From NCBI GenBank assembly GCA_963573385.1, contig CAUYLG010071797.1, positions 1-64,000 of the forward strand: a stretch of DNA of 64,000 nt, read 5' to 3'. This stretch comes from Cacajao melanocephalus. Taxonomy: Eukaryota > Chordata > Mammalia > Primates > Pitheciidae. Of the stretch, positions 23,621 through 39,958 are shown one piece after another. The position numbers were made by a program, and so were the translations under genes. A model generated the notes under the pieces. That model was not told the DNA's origin. It searched no databases and saw nothing but the letters and a program-made list of their open reading frames with translations. Positions within the stretch are counted from its first letter, which is position 1; every line of letters starts with the position of its first letter.

Positions 23621-23655
23621 ATAATAATAATATACTTGGAGAGGGAAGCATCTTC

Positions 23656-26790
<3,135 letters not shown>

Positions 26791-29459
26791 AATCCCCCAA
26801 CCAGTAAGTTGATTAACCTTCGATTACATTTTACACAGAAAAGGTATCTCTGAATTTTGAAGCAACGGTCTCCATCTTATATAAAATTGAGATTTAACAT
26901 TGCTATTAGTCCAAAGCAATTTTTATGTAATAGTCTGGCTGTCTGAAAAAGAATCCACATTAAATTATCTGTACATTCTTTTATAGTGTAAAAATTATTA
27001 TTAATGTTTACAGTCCACCTTAATAAGGTGGTGGGGCAATGTAACAGTTACTATTTTTATTTTGCAATTGTGTGTGTACATCTATCTATCATATTAGATA
27101 TATATGTATATATATAATTTTTAAAAGATAGAGAATATATCTAAAATATTTTATAACCTATTTTTCCCAGTGGTTTCTGTCAACCTGTTATTATGTGACA
27201 AAAATGATTGAGACATAATCAATTAGTATCAAATGCAGATTAACCAACATCCCAAAGTAAAATTTATTTACTTTGCAAATTAAATGGATATTTGATGTGC
27301 AAAACTTGTACTTAAAGTTAGTTAATAAATTTTTTAATGTTTTTCTCTTCATTATTTTTTGACAGGTAGATCTGCTTATGTATAATGCCTTCATAAGCTT
27401 AGGTATTTTAAAATATAATTATACATTTTTCATCTCTATAACCTGCATCATGGTGTAATTAAGTTTGTTTAGAAAAACTATAATCATGTAATAAACGCCA
27501 ATGTTTTAGTTTATCATTTTCTTAGGTAGGTTAATTAAGAAATGATTTCTTTTTGTTTTCTTTTCAACATTGTGAAAAATGCACTCTGATATAAGGTACA
27601 AAATTAGAATACGATAGATTACAGGCTGAAATGGGTTGTAAATCAACTTTCAGTACTGTGAATATTTTATAGCAGGCATTTGCAAACTAAAAAATCTGAC
27701 ATTTATACAGCAATGCATGCATAATTTCACTCTTATATGTCATTCCCCTGAGATGAAAGTAATTTTAAAATGCAAGGTCAAAGAAATGATTACCTCTGAC
27801 AAATAATAATAAAAGCTAAGGACAAGTATCAGGAAGTAATTTAACATTTTTCTATTATGCAGAGCATTTAACATCTAATGTACACCTTTAGATAAGACTA
27901 GGAGAGGTGAGGTCAGAAATCCTTGAGATAATATGGAGATAACTTCAAGGTAGATAAATTGTTCCTTTGATTTAATGGCTGCTATTGTTCCCTGGCCAAA
28001 ACACAGTTGGAACTGTTTCTGTGGGATGGCAGTATCTCCTATATCTGATAAATGGTATGACCAGGACAACCTCAGTCTCAGCAGGAAAGGCATTGAACAA
28101 ATTGTCAGCATGATTTACATAGAAGTTGTCAACAGCATCTGGGTTGCTCTGTGAAAGAATGATGGGTAACAGATGTTCTGGGAAATGCTACCATCTGCCC
28201 TTTCTCAAAATACATCCCCTGTGAAACAATGCATTTGAATGGCTGACACTGAGATACCTTTCCTTGGAAGAGCCTGACCATCCTCAATATTTCAGTGCTA
28301 CTTGTAGCAAAACAGTCAGAAGATTGTAAATGCAATTAGGTTAAGGAAGCAGACAGGTCCTTGAAAAGGTCTTTAAGTTTGCCACAGTTTGGAAAGAGAT
28401 CGGCTGATGACTCCCCAGTGCTTGTGCTAGGAAAATTCCACCAAGAGGTTAGGAACTCAACCTGTGCATATCTAGCCAGTGATGTTATATTTGTGGATTA
28501 TTTAGTGATTTGTTTAAATTCTACAATGCCTTCAGACTATTTTAAAACTATTTGCTTCATGATTTACAAGAATATAAATATAACCAGAAAAGTAAATACG
28601 TAATGGAATAAATTGATAATAACTTTTGTATAAACACTTTCAGCAATGGAGCAATGTGCCGAAGGTTAAATGCACAATGGTTGATCATTATTAGCAATAG
28701 TAACACGTCAAGGCTCTTAAGGGGAAAAAACCTTTAGCCGTTTTCTCAACCCATATCTTGCTGGTATGTATTATTTATTTTCAGTGGGTTTTATTCTTCT
28801 GCAGAGATGGTAATTAGATTTGTGCTTGTTGTAGCTGGAACCATACATGCAATTTTAAAAAACTCTTTATAATTTAACCATATTTTTAAATCTACTAAAC
28901 ACTTTTGTGTACTGAATTATCAATAAGAATATTATTCTTAAGCATGCTATTCAAAGTGCAAAAAGCATTTATGACATTTTCTTTCCTTTCTGGATTTAAG
29001 TCAGGTATTATAGTTTAATGTTTAAACTCCCTACACTTGTGATAATACAGTCATTAAAAATAGAATAATAGATGTTCATCTTGACAGACATAGAACAACA
29101 TATATGACAATAGTGATATAGACTCTGCTTAGTTTAATATAATTTATTAACATATAACTTTTATGGTAGTCTTAAATAATTTTAAGAAATGAATGCTTGT
29201 GAATGGTAAATGATACATTGAATAGGTTACACATTCATCACGTTTAAATATTTCAAATTTATCTTACAAGTTTATTAGAGATGACAATATTAGAGTAATC
29301 AGAACATTAAGTTCGTGAAAATAATTTGTTGTTAGTAGTCATTCTGGATAAAAAGAATTAAGTTCTTCCTTTGGGTTGAATATGGCTTATGAGAAGGTTG
29401 AACCAGCCTGAGAGTAGAATCATCCACCATCAGATGTATATAGTGCTCTAGGGCAGAAG
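26791..29459. other. No gene or clear repeat recognised
   Basis: AT-rich unique-looking sequence. Short TATA/TCTA-rich patch at 27,080-27,120. Frames near 27,875-28,600 show no recognisable protein family. Confidence 0.5.
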
Positions 29460-29642
29460 CTACTAAAAATACAAAAATCAGCTGGGCGTGGTGGTGGGCA
29501 CTTGTAGTCCCAGCTACTCAGGAGGCTGAGGTAGGAGAATCATTTGAATCTAGAAAGTGGAGGTTGCAGTGAGCAGAGATCATGCCACTACACTCCAGCC
29601 TTGGGGACAAAGTGAGACTCCATGTCACACACACACACAAAA
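29460..29642 (+). mobile_element. 5'-truncated Alu with a (CA)n tail
   Basis: Begins at the inter-arm linker ('tactaaaaatacaaaaatc') and covers the right arm to 'gagactccatgtc'. The tail is a CA repeat rather than poly-A. Confidence 0.92.
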
Positions 29643-29808
29643 GGCCTGGCATGGTGGCTTATGCCTGTAATCCCAGCACTTTGGGAGGCTGAGGGAGGAG
29701 ACTCTCTTGAACCAAGAAGAGGAGGTTACAGTGAGCCGAGATTGCACCACTGCACTTCAGCCTGGGTGACAGAGCAAGGCTCTGCCTGGAGAAAAAGAAA
29801 AAGAAAAA
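29643..29808 (+). mobile_element. Alu shortened by an arm-to-arm deletion
   Basis: Starts as a left arm ('ggcctggcatggtggcttatg' to 'ggaggctgagggaggag') and continues directly as the end of a right arm ('gaggaggttacagtgagccgag' onward). About 130 bases, including the linker, are missing. The tail is (AAAAAG)-like. Confidence 0.9.
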
Positions 29809-30954
29809 CCAAAACCCTTATTAAAAAACATAATTACATGCACACAATGTAGAAGAACATTGGCCAGAGCATAGGGAAGAACACACATTTGAACCCCTTC
29901 AGCCTAGCGCTAGGCAAGTACCTTTTGTGTTGGAAGTCCAAAAATAACTTCTTACATCTTAACTTTTAATCTCAACTCGTCTTCTCATTTTTTCCCCATT
30001 GTCTTTGATAACCTCTGGAAAAGAACTGTCAAACTGAATCATGACAAATTGAAAGGAATGGGTTAGGTACGCTGTCCTCTTTCTTTAGCTAAGTCTTTAA
30101 AAACATATATGAAACAATTTTAGCTAATGCAGTTCAGCAAACACTAACTGAAAATTCAATGAATACTCCTGTGTGTTAGGAAGATACAAGTACAAACATG
30201 CAATTCTTATTCACACGCGGTAGGGCAGCGAGATAAGTCTTACAGAGACATGTATGTGGCTGTCCTGAAAGTTAACTTTAAATGAGATGTGTCAAACAGA
30301 TTTTACGATTTGTTTTTTGTCTGTATGTATGCTTTTATCAGCAGCAGAGCCAGGAGTTTCTTGACCATTTATCTTTAAAAATAAATAAATTTCACAAATT
30401 CTCTTATATTCCCCTAGCCCTAAGACAAAAACAGATTTGTCAAGATCTAAAATAGATCGTGAAAACTGCATATGCGAATACTAGAGATAAAGAAATAATA
30501 GAGTCTGAGTAATTATATATACTTTATAAATAAAAGAACCAGATCCACTATAAATCATGTCTTTATGATCATTAAAATTTTAACAGCAACAGCTTATGTG
30601 GTTCTAATAACTTTTCGAGTGATTACAGACCATTAACCAAGAATATATATGATTCTTCAGTTTATACAATCGTAGCCTATAGCAGAGTTCAAAGACATAT
30701 AATCTTTTATTGGTGATAAGGTGCAAGGTATAGTAGATTGAGTGAAATGATGGCCAACTCTCTTCATTCTTCTTCTTTATGTCTGTTTTTGCCATATGAC
30801 TTTTCAGTTTGTCTCCCTTAAGAAACTGAGTCTATTTCCCCTGTCCTGGATTCTGAGTTCAGGCATATAATTAACTTAAACCAATGTAACAGCTTAATCG
30901 GGTTGGCTGTCCACCCCTTAGGTTCCGAAGCTGAGGATTCAACCAAGATCAAAA
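29809..30954. other. No gene or clear repeat recognised
   Basis: AT-rich with no supported frame. The part near 30,830-30,900 faintly resembles LTR-type repeat DNA but could not be assigned. Confidence 0.45.
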
Positions 30955-31181
30955 ATATTCTGACATAAAAAAGAAAAAAATATATAGCAATAAAAAAATA
31001 GAAACCAAAATACAGTAAAACTACTATTTGTATTCGGCATTATAAGTAATCTAGAGATGATTAAGAGTGTGTAGGTTATAGAAAATACTATGCCATTTTA
31101 TATCAGAGAATTCAGTATCCTCAAATTTGGTATCTGTGCAGGACCCGGAACAAACACCATATGGATACTGAAGGAGGACTG
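30955..31181 (-). mobile_element. Tigger-type DNA transposon relic (MER44-like)
   Basis: The complement reads as the end of a TcMar-Tigger non-autonomous element. The terminus CAGT.CTCCTTCAGTATCC is at 31,165-31,181 and is followed by TA. Inside are 'gtataagtaatctagagatga'-type blocks and 'actatgccattttatatcag'. Only one end is clear. The name MER44 rests on memory. Confidence 0.65.
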
Positions 31182-31183
31182 TA

Positions 31184-33299
31184 TAGATGATGCATGCAGA
31201 GGCTTGAAAAAGTGCTCGGGGTGTTTGGACTTTCTCTTTTGCGTTCTTGAATGACATGATTCTCATGTCAGTGCTCAAGCTTACCTGCTGGAGGATGACA
31301 AACGATAACTTTTTCAAACTGTGTTTCTCTAGTCGTGCCAGGCAAGGCTGTCTTAAGTCATCTGAAAGACAGATAATTGATAGATATGAACCGACCAAAG
31401 ACACGAGTGAGCCCAGTTGAAATCAATGGAATCCTCTAGATGTATAAGTTAAGTATATGTTTATCGAAATACATCACAGAGGTTGTGTGATTGTTTTCTA
31501 CATAGTATAATTGGGGATAACTGATGCACAGGTGCACAAAATTATTTTTCTTTGTTTGTTGTTCTTGTTTTGTTTTTGAACACCATAAAGCTTTCTTTAG
31601 TGTGATTTGAATGGATGTCCTTAGAAAGCTATGCATTTTTCAGTTAACTAAAGAGTCAGTCATAAGCTACTGTTTTGCACCTGGCCCAAATCACATGTTT
31701 ACGTTATTTGCTTGAATTCTGTACGCTTTTAGTTTTACAGCCTTTGATTTTTACAGGTATTTTTAAATGTTTACTCCTTGGAAATAGTAAAGCACTTGAC
31801 ACAGACTTTGATTTTACAAATCTAATTCTCTCTAAGCTAAAAAGTCTCTGAGTAATCTGCCAAATAAATTATTTCTAGAATATATTTCAATCATAAACTT
31901 ACTTCTGATTGTAATAGCATTGAACTACTTTTTCCATAATAAATATTGTTTACAGTAACCTAATAAAAATCTAGCTATAAAATTAATTTAATTTACTAAA
32001 ATTTTCCTTTCAAATGTAATGAAATAAAGTACTTTTGAGTTGCATTTTGAAGGTAGTTACAATTGTTTCCTTTCCTTTCATTAATACATTGAACTTTTTT
32101 TTTCTAAAACATTATGTTAGAATACATAATAAACCAGTCTAGCAAAAGGACGTGACTATTACTGCACAGATGATTTTTCAACTTCCTATGTGTTGTAAAA
32201 CTCTTTCTTAAGTTCCTTTTTCTGAACTGCTTTAAACTTTACAGATTCTTTTGTCTTCCTTGCTTTTCTCTCTTTCCTTCTTTCGTTTGGAACATGTACT
32301 TATCCAGTGAGTACATGACTTGTGCTTCACCGTTACAATACAAAGCTTTAAATGCCCCCTGCTTACAAGGAGGTTTCAACTGGTTAGGGGATGAACCTTT
32401 AAATACATGAACTTCTACATTTGTCTAAGTCACTCATTTTATACTAAGACTAAAGTGTCTTGCACTGCTCTTGATTTCTTCAAATGGTGGGGTATCTTTG
32501 CTTAATCACGTACTGTCTTATCAACTCATTAAAGTTAGTGACTGTACATATGTCTCTTCACTTTTAACCCTTAGCATTCAATGGCCCAGTTAATTCCAAG
32601 GCCCTAGAACTGTGCATGCCATGCAGTGGCTTCCTTGTGTTATATATTATGGAGCTCTGGAGCTCAGCTTCTGTGTTCCCTGGCCAGCCTCTTTGATTCC
32701 ACCTATAGTTTTGGTGCAAATGCCCTGCCTTTCTGCTGTCTGCCCTGGGGTCTTCTTCAATGCTGGAAGAACTCACTCTGCCCTGAAGAGCGTCCTCTGG
32801 ATTGTAGAAGAGTTAGCACCTATAAAAATTTTACATACCAGGACAGAGTCATGTCTGTAAGACTTGAATTTGAGTCCGGAAAGCGCAAGAAAGGAAGGCC
32901 CATGCTTGCAAGTCTGAGATAAGACTATATCAAGGACTTTCTAAAATAACTCCACAAGAAATCACTTTATGTCTTTTTATGCATTTAACACTTCTCATGA
33001 CCTACATTTTGCATGTGTGTACATATGACCAAGTTTATCACTAAACATTCTTTCCGACTGCAGCGATTCAAATAAGATGCTCTCATAAGAACATTTGCTC
33101 AGGAAAGTCATCTCCACCAATAAATTGATGTCAGCTCTGGCTTTCATCCTCTAAAACCAACAAACTCTGTTTTTAAGCAGTTTGTGTGAACCTTTCCTTT
33201 TTTGCTAAAAAAACATTGCTCTTACTCTCCCCTCTTCCGGTGCATCTGTGACTTGCTGTTAGGTGTGTATCGGGGTTATAATCCTCTTTGCTTACTTCT
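31184..33299. other. No gene recognised; mixed-composition patch at 32.57-32.94 kb
   Basis: Mostly AT-rich. The segment 32,570-32,940 has higher GC and short open frames on both strands (70-98 codons) without recognisable protein similarity. Confidence 0.45.
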
Positions 33300-33366
33300 G
33301 ATAAATTCATTAAATTAGGACATATTTTTCTCCGATGAATTCATTAAATTAGGACATGTTTTCTCC
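33300..33366 (+). repeat. 34-bp tandem duplication next to an Alu
   Basis: Unit 33,300-33,333 contains 'aattcattaaattaggacat' and recurs at 33,334-33,366 with one base missing and few changes. The poly-T of an antisense Alu starts right after it. Confidence 0.92.
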
Positions 33367-33367
33367 C

Positions 33368-33484
33368 TTTTTTTTTTTTTTTTTTTTTTTTTGAGACAGT
33401 CTCACTCTGAAGCCAGGCTGGAGTGCCGTGGCATGATCTCTACTCACTGAAACCTCTGCTTCCCTGGTTCAAGTGATTCTCCTG
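33368..33484 (-). mobile_element. 5'-truncated Alu, antisense
   Basis: T-run of about 25, then the complement of an Alu right arm to 'caagtgattctcctg', where it stops. Confidence 0.93.
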
Positions 33485-33558
33485 TAACTATAAAAATGTT
33501 ACAGATTTGTAACCAAAACTGAGATGAAGAAGTAGAACCTGACCATCCCTCCCATTAG

Positions 33559-33884
<326 letters not shown>

Positions 33885-33914
33885 ATCTGTGTGTGTTTTT
33901 TTTTTTTTTTTTTA

Positions 33915-34886
33915 GGCTGACATGCTGAGGGGTACCTTTCTTAACCGAGAAAGGAAGCCAGTGTTAAATAATGCATTCCTCCTCTGCTTCAGGTGTACAT
34001 TCTGAATGCTTCTTAAAAGGTCCACAAAGATCCGAAACTGTGATATAGCAACAGTAACTATACAGCAAACATTCTTGAATGTCACTCTTTCTTCTTTTTT
34101 ATATTCAGCGAGTTCATCTGCCATCAGCCTGCATGCCAAATTTTCTCTCTGGTTTCAAAAGAAACCAAGGACGTTCTGTAATAATTCTTGACAAACAAAT
34201 TCCCATTGTTCAGTATCATAATCTATAGTGAAGATAAATGAATGGTTTCAAGCCAAAATTGCATCTGTCAACTTTAAAACCTAGGGTTTCATAAGTTCAT
34301 GATTGGTTGATCAAATTATTAGGTTATACATTTAATATGGAACATGGAGGTGAATAGACACAGTTATCTCTGACTATTGAACCAACTATTATAAATTATC
34401 TTTTCTGGCTATATACATTAAATATTTTAAGATGTGTTCAAATAATTAATAGAGATAATGGCTTTGAATTGAGTTGAGGATCTTAAAAGGAAACATAAAT
34501 TTCACATCAGGACTTTAGCAATTAATGACTCCTAAGCCCTGCCAAGTGATTTGTAGTTAAGGCGTCTTCCTTCTTTTAAATACTATGACTTTATGGAGTA
34601 AATTTTTTCAAATGGTACAGCAATAAGGAGAGAAAATTATATGTTTCCTGAAAATTCAAGTGATCTGAAGTAACATCATGCTGAATTATAGTATGTTATT
34701 TTTCACAGGAAATGTAGTTCATCTGGGTGAAAGTTACCTTTGTTTAGCTGTTGATGATTACTGACAATAATTACTCTTATTACTTAAAAATGATAAAAAT
34801 AACTTCAATAGTTATACTAAATAGAAGTTATTTCCAACGACTCTTATTAGATATAAATATTGAAGCTGTATGTAATTTTAAAAAAT
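33915..34886. other. No feature recognised
   Basis: AT-rich, no clear repeat and no credible coding frame. Confidence 0.5.
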
Positions 34887-35160
34887 AATTTCAACTTATA
34901 TTTTAGATTCAAGGGGTGCAAGTGCAAATTTGTTAACATGGGTATATTGTATGATGTGAGGTCTGGAATAAAGGTGATTCCACCACGCAGGTAGTGAGCA
35001 TAATATCTGATAGCTATTTCAGCCAAGCTTATTTTTTTTGTGCATAATTTGCCTTTTTCTGTTTTCCTTTATAAACTTTAGAATCAATCTTCTATGTGCA
35101 TAAAAATGTGTCTTTACAGGTTTTCAATTTAGAGCATCTGAGTGGAATTACAGTCAAATG
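34887..35160 (-). mobile_element. Old L1 fragments, antisense
   Basis: 34,887-35,022 matches the complement of a primate L1P-type 3' end ('ttttagattcaaggggtgcaa', 'catgggtatattgtatgatg', 'caggtagtgagcataatatc'). 35,041-35,160 reads like complement of L1 ORF2 ('ataaactttagaatcaatctt'). They may be separate pieces. Confidence 0.6.
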
Positions 35161-37159
35161 TTTGGTGTATTGTGTTTGAATTATAACTTAAAACACAAAA
35201 TATAAAAATTAAATTATTACATATCCCCCTGTATATAATTCAATATATTAATAGTTATTTTTACTGAAATATCATTAAATTCACTTTTCAACATCTTTTA
35301 GTCTTGTATAAGTATTTTTACTAATAATTTTTATTAACATATCATTTCTTTATGAATAAATTATATACAATGCTTATTAAAATGTTATAATTGTATTACA
35401 TATTAGATATGTTTACCAAAATATAGTTATTTAATTTACCAAAAAGAATTGATATTAATAATTATGAAAGTCAGCATTAAGTAGGCAAATATTTTCTCTA
35501 TATTAAAAATAATATGAGATAGCTGCTGAGGAAAAACAAAAAGACTTTCAAAACATTATTTCATAGTTAAATGTTATATAATAATATTTTACATAAATAT
35601 TTTTATTATCAAAGGAAAGAGAATTTTATATTCCACATTCTTATCATATCATGCATATCTCTTGTTTCTATAGTTACTGTTTCCATTTGACATGACTATA
35701 GGTTGTTACATCTGATTGAGATATAATAGAATTACCTGTATCTATTTGAATATAGAGGCTTCTTTAAAATCTTTGCTAGCATATAGTATTTTATAGATTT
35801 TTAATATATGGAATTAATTTGCTAAAATGCATCTAAAGAAAAGGGCTTAATACATAAAACTTATATTTCATGTCATGTTGGTTACCAAAGTATAGAAACC
35901 TTAAAAGACTGATGCCATCAGGCTATAAATATATTTGTTTCTAATGTATTTAAAATAATTGCCTTAATATATTTTCTAATATTTTTCTAAATACTTCTCT
36001 TCTCATTTTTATGATCTCAGTTTGTTAAACTTACCACAATGGTTTCTTTTCTATTTTTAAATTAAAAACAAATGTGTAATTTCTTAAATAGTCCATCTGT
36101 ATCTTTGAGAATGCTGATGCATATTACTTTGTGTTATAGCACAATAATCAGTTGTTTGTAGTGTGTGTGATGCTATATTATAACATTTGTGTCATAAAAA
36201 TATTGCATCACTTGCTTTAAATTGAATATACTTAGGTTATAATAAAAATTTAGTTTAAAAAAGTAATTAAAAATTGAAATTATTTTGGGGATATAGATAT
36301 GAAGAGGAAGATTTTCAAATAATTAAACAATTTAATATTTAGTTGACAAAATTTAATATAATAGCAAAATGGAATGTTTTAATGATGTCCCTTCATTCAT
36401 TGTATTGAAGAGTATCTCAGTGGAAAAAATATGGGAAGCATAAGATGAATGTAAATTTGAGCATAAAAAATTGATAGATCCATTATAAGATTAACATCCT
36501 AATAATCAAAAATCCAAACATTCAAATAATAAAAATATGCTATGCAAACTTACCAAATATTAAAAATATGAAAATATAAAAAAAGAAAATATTCAAATGT
36601 CATTATTGAAGCAGAAAATTAGTATGATTATGGCAGATAAGATTCTTTATTCTTGTCATTTGTTTACTTATAGAATAACATTTCATTTTCTTCTTTGTCT
36701 TTAAAAATGTTTCCTTTGCTCCTTTATAGAAGATATATATTTATTCTCCAAGTTGTATTTTAAATTTTTTAAAATATCTATCTTATTATTTTATAAATGG
36801 CAAGAAATTTATTCTAGCTTATTTTATCCTGATCCTTAATTTTACAAAATCTAGAATTTTAGAAATAGAGTAGTAATACAATTCTTACAGTCTATATATA
36901 TGCACAGGATATTGATACGTGTGTACGTATAAATACCTTATATTTAAGCTTCTATTTTAAATAGGGCTTTTTGATTGTTCATTTTAGTCACTGTCAAGTC
37001 ATTTAAAATGTGATGCCCTCCTAAGTCAGTATTTTAGGCGATTAATATATGCAAAATATTTTACAGGCTCTTCCACCTCTGAGAATTTAGTTTTTCTTAT
37101 TGTTTAAAGGAAACTGTTTAGTAGCTTCATGAGATTCTTTTGCCTTTATTTAACTGCAG
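35161..37159. other. Very AT-rich stretch, nothing firmly recognised
   Basis: Extreme AT content with few CpG. Possibly decayed antisense L1, but no alignment that I would defend. Confidence 0.4.
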
Positions 37160-37770
37160 CATTTCTCTAGGTGTTCTTTTCAACTAATTTTTGATCTTAA
37201 AAATATTGTATTTCAGTATATATAGGTTAAATTTTCTCCTAGCTACTGCATGGTATTTACAAATATAGGTTGACCTAACTTTAATTAAAAATTTTCTTAT
37301 TAATATACATTTAAGTTTTTCCCATTTAATTATAGTAATTATTAGAAACAATGCAATTTCATTTTGCATATTCTTTGATGTGGTCTTAAAGGAGTATTTT
37401 ATTTATCTTCTTTATTTTGAGATTACTGTCAAATTGCCTTTTAATTTGGCCGTAGCATTATACTCCTACCAGCAGTAAATGACTGCTTGTTTTCTAATTC
37501 TTTGAACAAATACTCTAATCAAAATGTTAAAATGTTGCCTATTTAATGGTTGGCAATGCAATTGTTATTTATATATTATTGCTGATGAAAACATCATTTC
37601 TCACATTAATTAGTCATTTGGGTATTTTTCTTGTAATGGCCTTTGGCTTTTATTCTTATTTTGATCTAGAAAAACACATCAATGTTATTCTTCTTAAATT
37701 TTTCACTTTCGTCTGTTTGGAAATCTTTCTTAACCTTAGGCTACAAACATATCATTGTTCCTTTCTTTTC
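37160..37770 (-). mobile_element. Old L1M-type fragment, antisense
   Basis: The complement of an old L1 ORF2 C-terminus/3' region is visible: 'ttagaaacaatgcaatttc', 'gattactgtcaaattgcctt', 'actcctaccagcagtaaatg' and 'taattagtcatttgggtatt'. It is interrupted at 37,771 by a younger L1 tail. Confidence 0.65.
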
Positions 37771-37945
37771 TTTTTTTATTATACTTCAAGTCCTGGGGTA
37801 CATGTGCAGATCTTGCAGGACTGTTACATAAGTATACATATGCCATGGTGGTTTGCTGCCTCCATCTCCCCATTACCTACATTAGGTATTTCTCTCAATG
37901 TTATTTTCCTACCCCCTCGGTATCCCTCCCCAAGCCCCTCTTCTA
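37771..37945 (-). mobile_element. L1PA-type 3' end, antisense, strongly 5'-truncated
   Basis: Begins with a T-run and 'attatacttcaagtcctggg', then the complement of an L1PA 3' UTR ('catgtgcagatcttgcagga', 'ccatggtggtttgctgcctc') and stops before ORF2. Confidence 0.9.
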
Positions 37946-38480
37946 TTTGTAGTGTGTTCGGCCTTAGTTAGTTTTTATTCATAAAGTATTTGGATTTGTC
38001 TTTAGGATTTATTTCCTTTTGGGTGATATATACATTTCCACATAAAATCACCTTGTCATAAGGTTTTAAGGTTATTGTATAAACAACTGTATTATATTCT
38101 TATTTTAAAGTTATTATTTGTAGATATAATCTTCTAGATCATCAGTCTTTCTTATTTTTCTGTTTTTAAAAATAATTGTCATGCTTTCATTTGATTCATT
38201 TCTTAAGACAAATTTCTTGAAGTGGGTCACACTGGGTAAAATATTGACACTCCATGAAAGGTGGGTTTCTTCAATATTATTTGACTAGGTCCATAAGAAA
38301 AAGGTAGGACCTATTTATCAATTAAAGAAGATTTTTAATCTGCTGTGATTGATACAGCATTTAGGCCCTATGTAAAGTGATGTAATTTTAAATCATGCCC
38401 TCCAGTTGGTAAGGGAAGAGGTGACAGGAACAGTGTTAAAACACATAAGTGTGGTGTGAATCTCAACAGAGGTCAGAGTT
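37946..38480. other. Possible continuation of the old L1, otherwise nothing
   Basis: T-rich sequence after the L1PA tail could continue the old antisense L1, but matches are weak. Confidence 0.35.
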
Positions 38481-38489
38481 CTGACAGAC

Positions 38490-38580
38490 AAAGAACTAAA
38501 TCCCACTCTGCCACGTGATAGTTGTTTGATCTTGGGGAAAGTAATTGCTTCCCTTGACCATGGACTTCCTCAGTGCCATA
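38490..38580 (+). mobile_element. MIR SINE fragment
   Basis: MIR core order is visible: 'aaatcccactctgccacgtg', 'gtttgatcttggggaaagta' and 'ttgcttccctt'. Confidence 0.65.
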
Positions 38581-39941
38581 TGAACGTTGAATAAAGAGAA
38601 AATACATTCTTTTTTCTACTCTGTGGACAAATGAGATCCTATTTCTGTTTCTCATATAAAGATGGGATGGTAGCTGTGTGATTAGGCAGCATTGCTTACA
38701 ATAAACATTATCCCAAATAAGTCAACATCTGTTGACTTTCAGCTCTTTGATACTTTTGGAGAGGGCTAGAAGTCCTTTCCTGAGAAAGAAACTCAGACAA
38801 AACAAATGTTTCAGGCTTTAAGACCAGAGGGTCAAATTCTATGTTTAGATAAAAACAAACAAACAAAAAACTGTCTGTGGGACTACTGAGTCAGTTTCAC
38901 TAGGGTCAACTCTCAAGCTGTTGTTTTATTTTGAAAAATCAGGTTGAGTTTTTTGTGCTTTTGCTGTAGGACCACCATTCCATTTATTACCAAGAAAGTG
39001 CTAAAAGTATTAGTCACTTTAGTGAGTTAACTACTGCATAGACATTACTCAGTTATTAGCACAGAACATGAGAGGCTCCAACGTTGGCTCATAGATGGTA
39101 TCTGGCTAAGTGAATGAATGAATGCATGGAGGTATGGGTGAGTGATTGGTTGGAAACGGAGCTATTCATTATGATAGATGCTCCATTAATGATGTTGGAG
39201 AGATTGGTGTGAAAAATAGAGATGAAAACAGATAGATGATAGTATATCTAACTGGCCTATGTAAAAGCATTTCCTGTTTATGTATTCACATTAAACATTT
39301 GATTGCCAAGCAGATTGCATGCTTCCTTTTATAAATTAGTGCATTTTCTTCTTATAGTTAGGCTATCCTAGAAGCCAGATTTAAATTACGGGAGGAGAGA
39401 CTATCTTTGTTCACACCTTTATAGACAATTGCTTGGTAGAATCATGCTAATGGTAAAACATATCTGTTGAATTTGGCTTTTTCTATTTTCACTCCTAGAG
39501 GGCAACCTAAATTCTATTATACCTTACACAAAAAGGCGATGTTCTTTGTCACTTTTTATACCAACAGTACTTTTTTGATGAGAATTCTATTTATCAAGCA
39601 CATTAAGAGCTAACTACAAAAGCTAGAAATTACATTGCTTTGATCAGGTTTCCATTGTGAGGAAAAGATGGCCATATTATTTTCACCAACTTTTTTACAG
39701 CACTACAATAATGTCACCACGAAGATACTGAAGACATTGTTTCAATTTTAATTTGAGTGTATGTGACATTTTGTGTTTGTCTCTCATCTTTTTTTTCACA
39801 TCTGTTATACTGTTACCTATTGTTTGTTAAAAAACAGAACCATTAGCTCAGTTAAATGATTTGTAATGCATTATAAATTCCAATGCATAAAAATTCAAAA
39901 AACTCAATGTTTTTTGTTCATCAGTACTAAGGTTATATTTT
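38581..39941. other. No gene recognised
   Basis: The 'tgaatgaatgaatgcatgg' stretch near 39,110 resembles the 3' tail of a MIR or L2 element, but the rest is not assignable. Confidence 0.4.
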
Positions 39942-39958
39942 TCTTTCACTATTTTTAA
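39942..39958 (+). repeat. Left target duplication of an antisense L1
   Basis: 'tctttcactatttttaa' recurs at 40,699-40,715 with one mismatch in 17. Confidence 0.9.

Larger units (their letters stand above)
23117..23655 (+). repeat. 104-bp tandem duplication, second copy split by an Alu
   Basis: The first copy, 23,117-23,219, runs from 'tttaggtaataaaatattg' through 'gatatagagaggacttcatt' to 'atatacttagagagggaaac'. The second copy begins at 23,220 ('ttttagggataatagaatat', 'gatatagagagaacttcatt'), is broken by the Alu at about 23,327 and finishes after it ('atatacttggagagggaagc', about 23,630-23,651). The duplication therefore predates the Alu. Confidence 0.85.

Noticed and set aside
35161..37159. 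Matrix-attachment region or centromere-like AT DNA
   Set aside because: High AT content alone does not support such a call, and no alpha-satellite periodicity is visible.
37546..37971. 141-codon plus-strand frame
   Set aside because: It reads across decayed antisense L1 and an antisense L1PA 3' UTR; chance frame.
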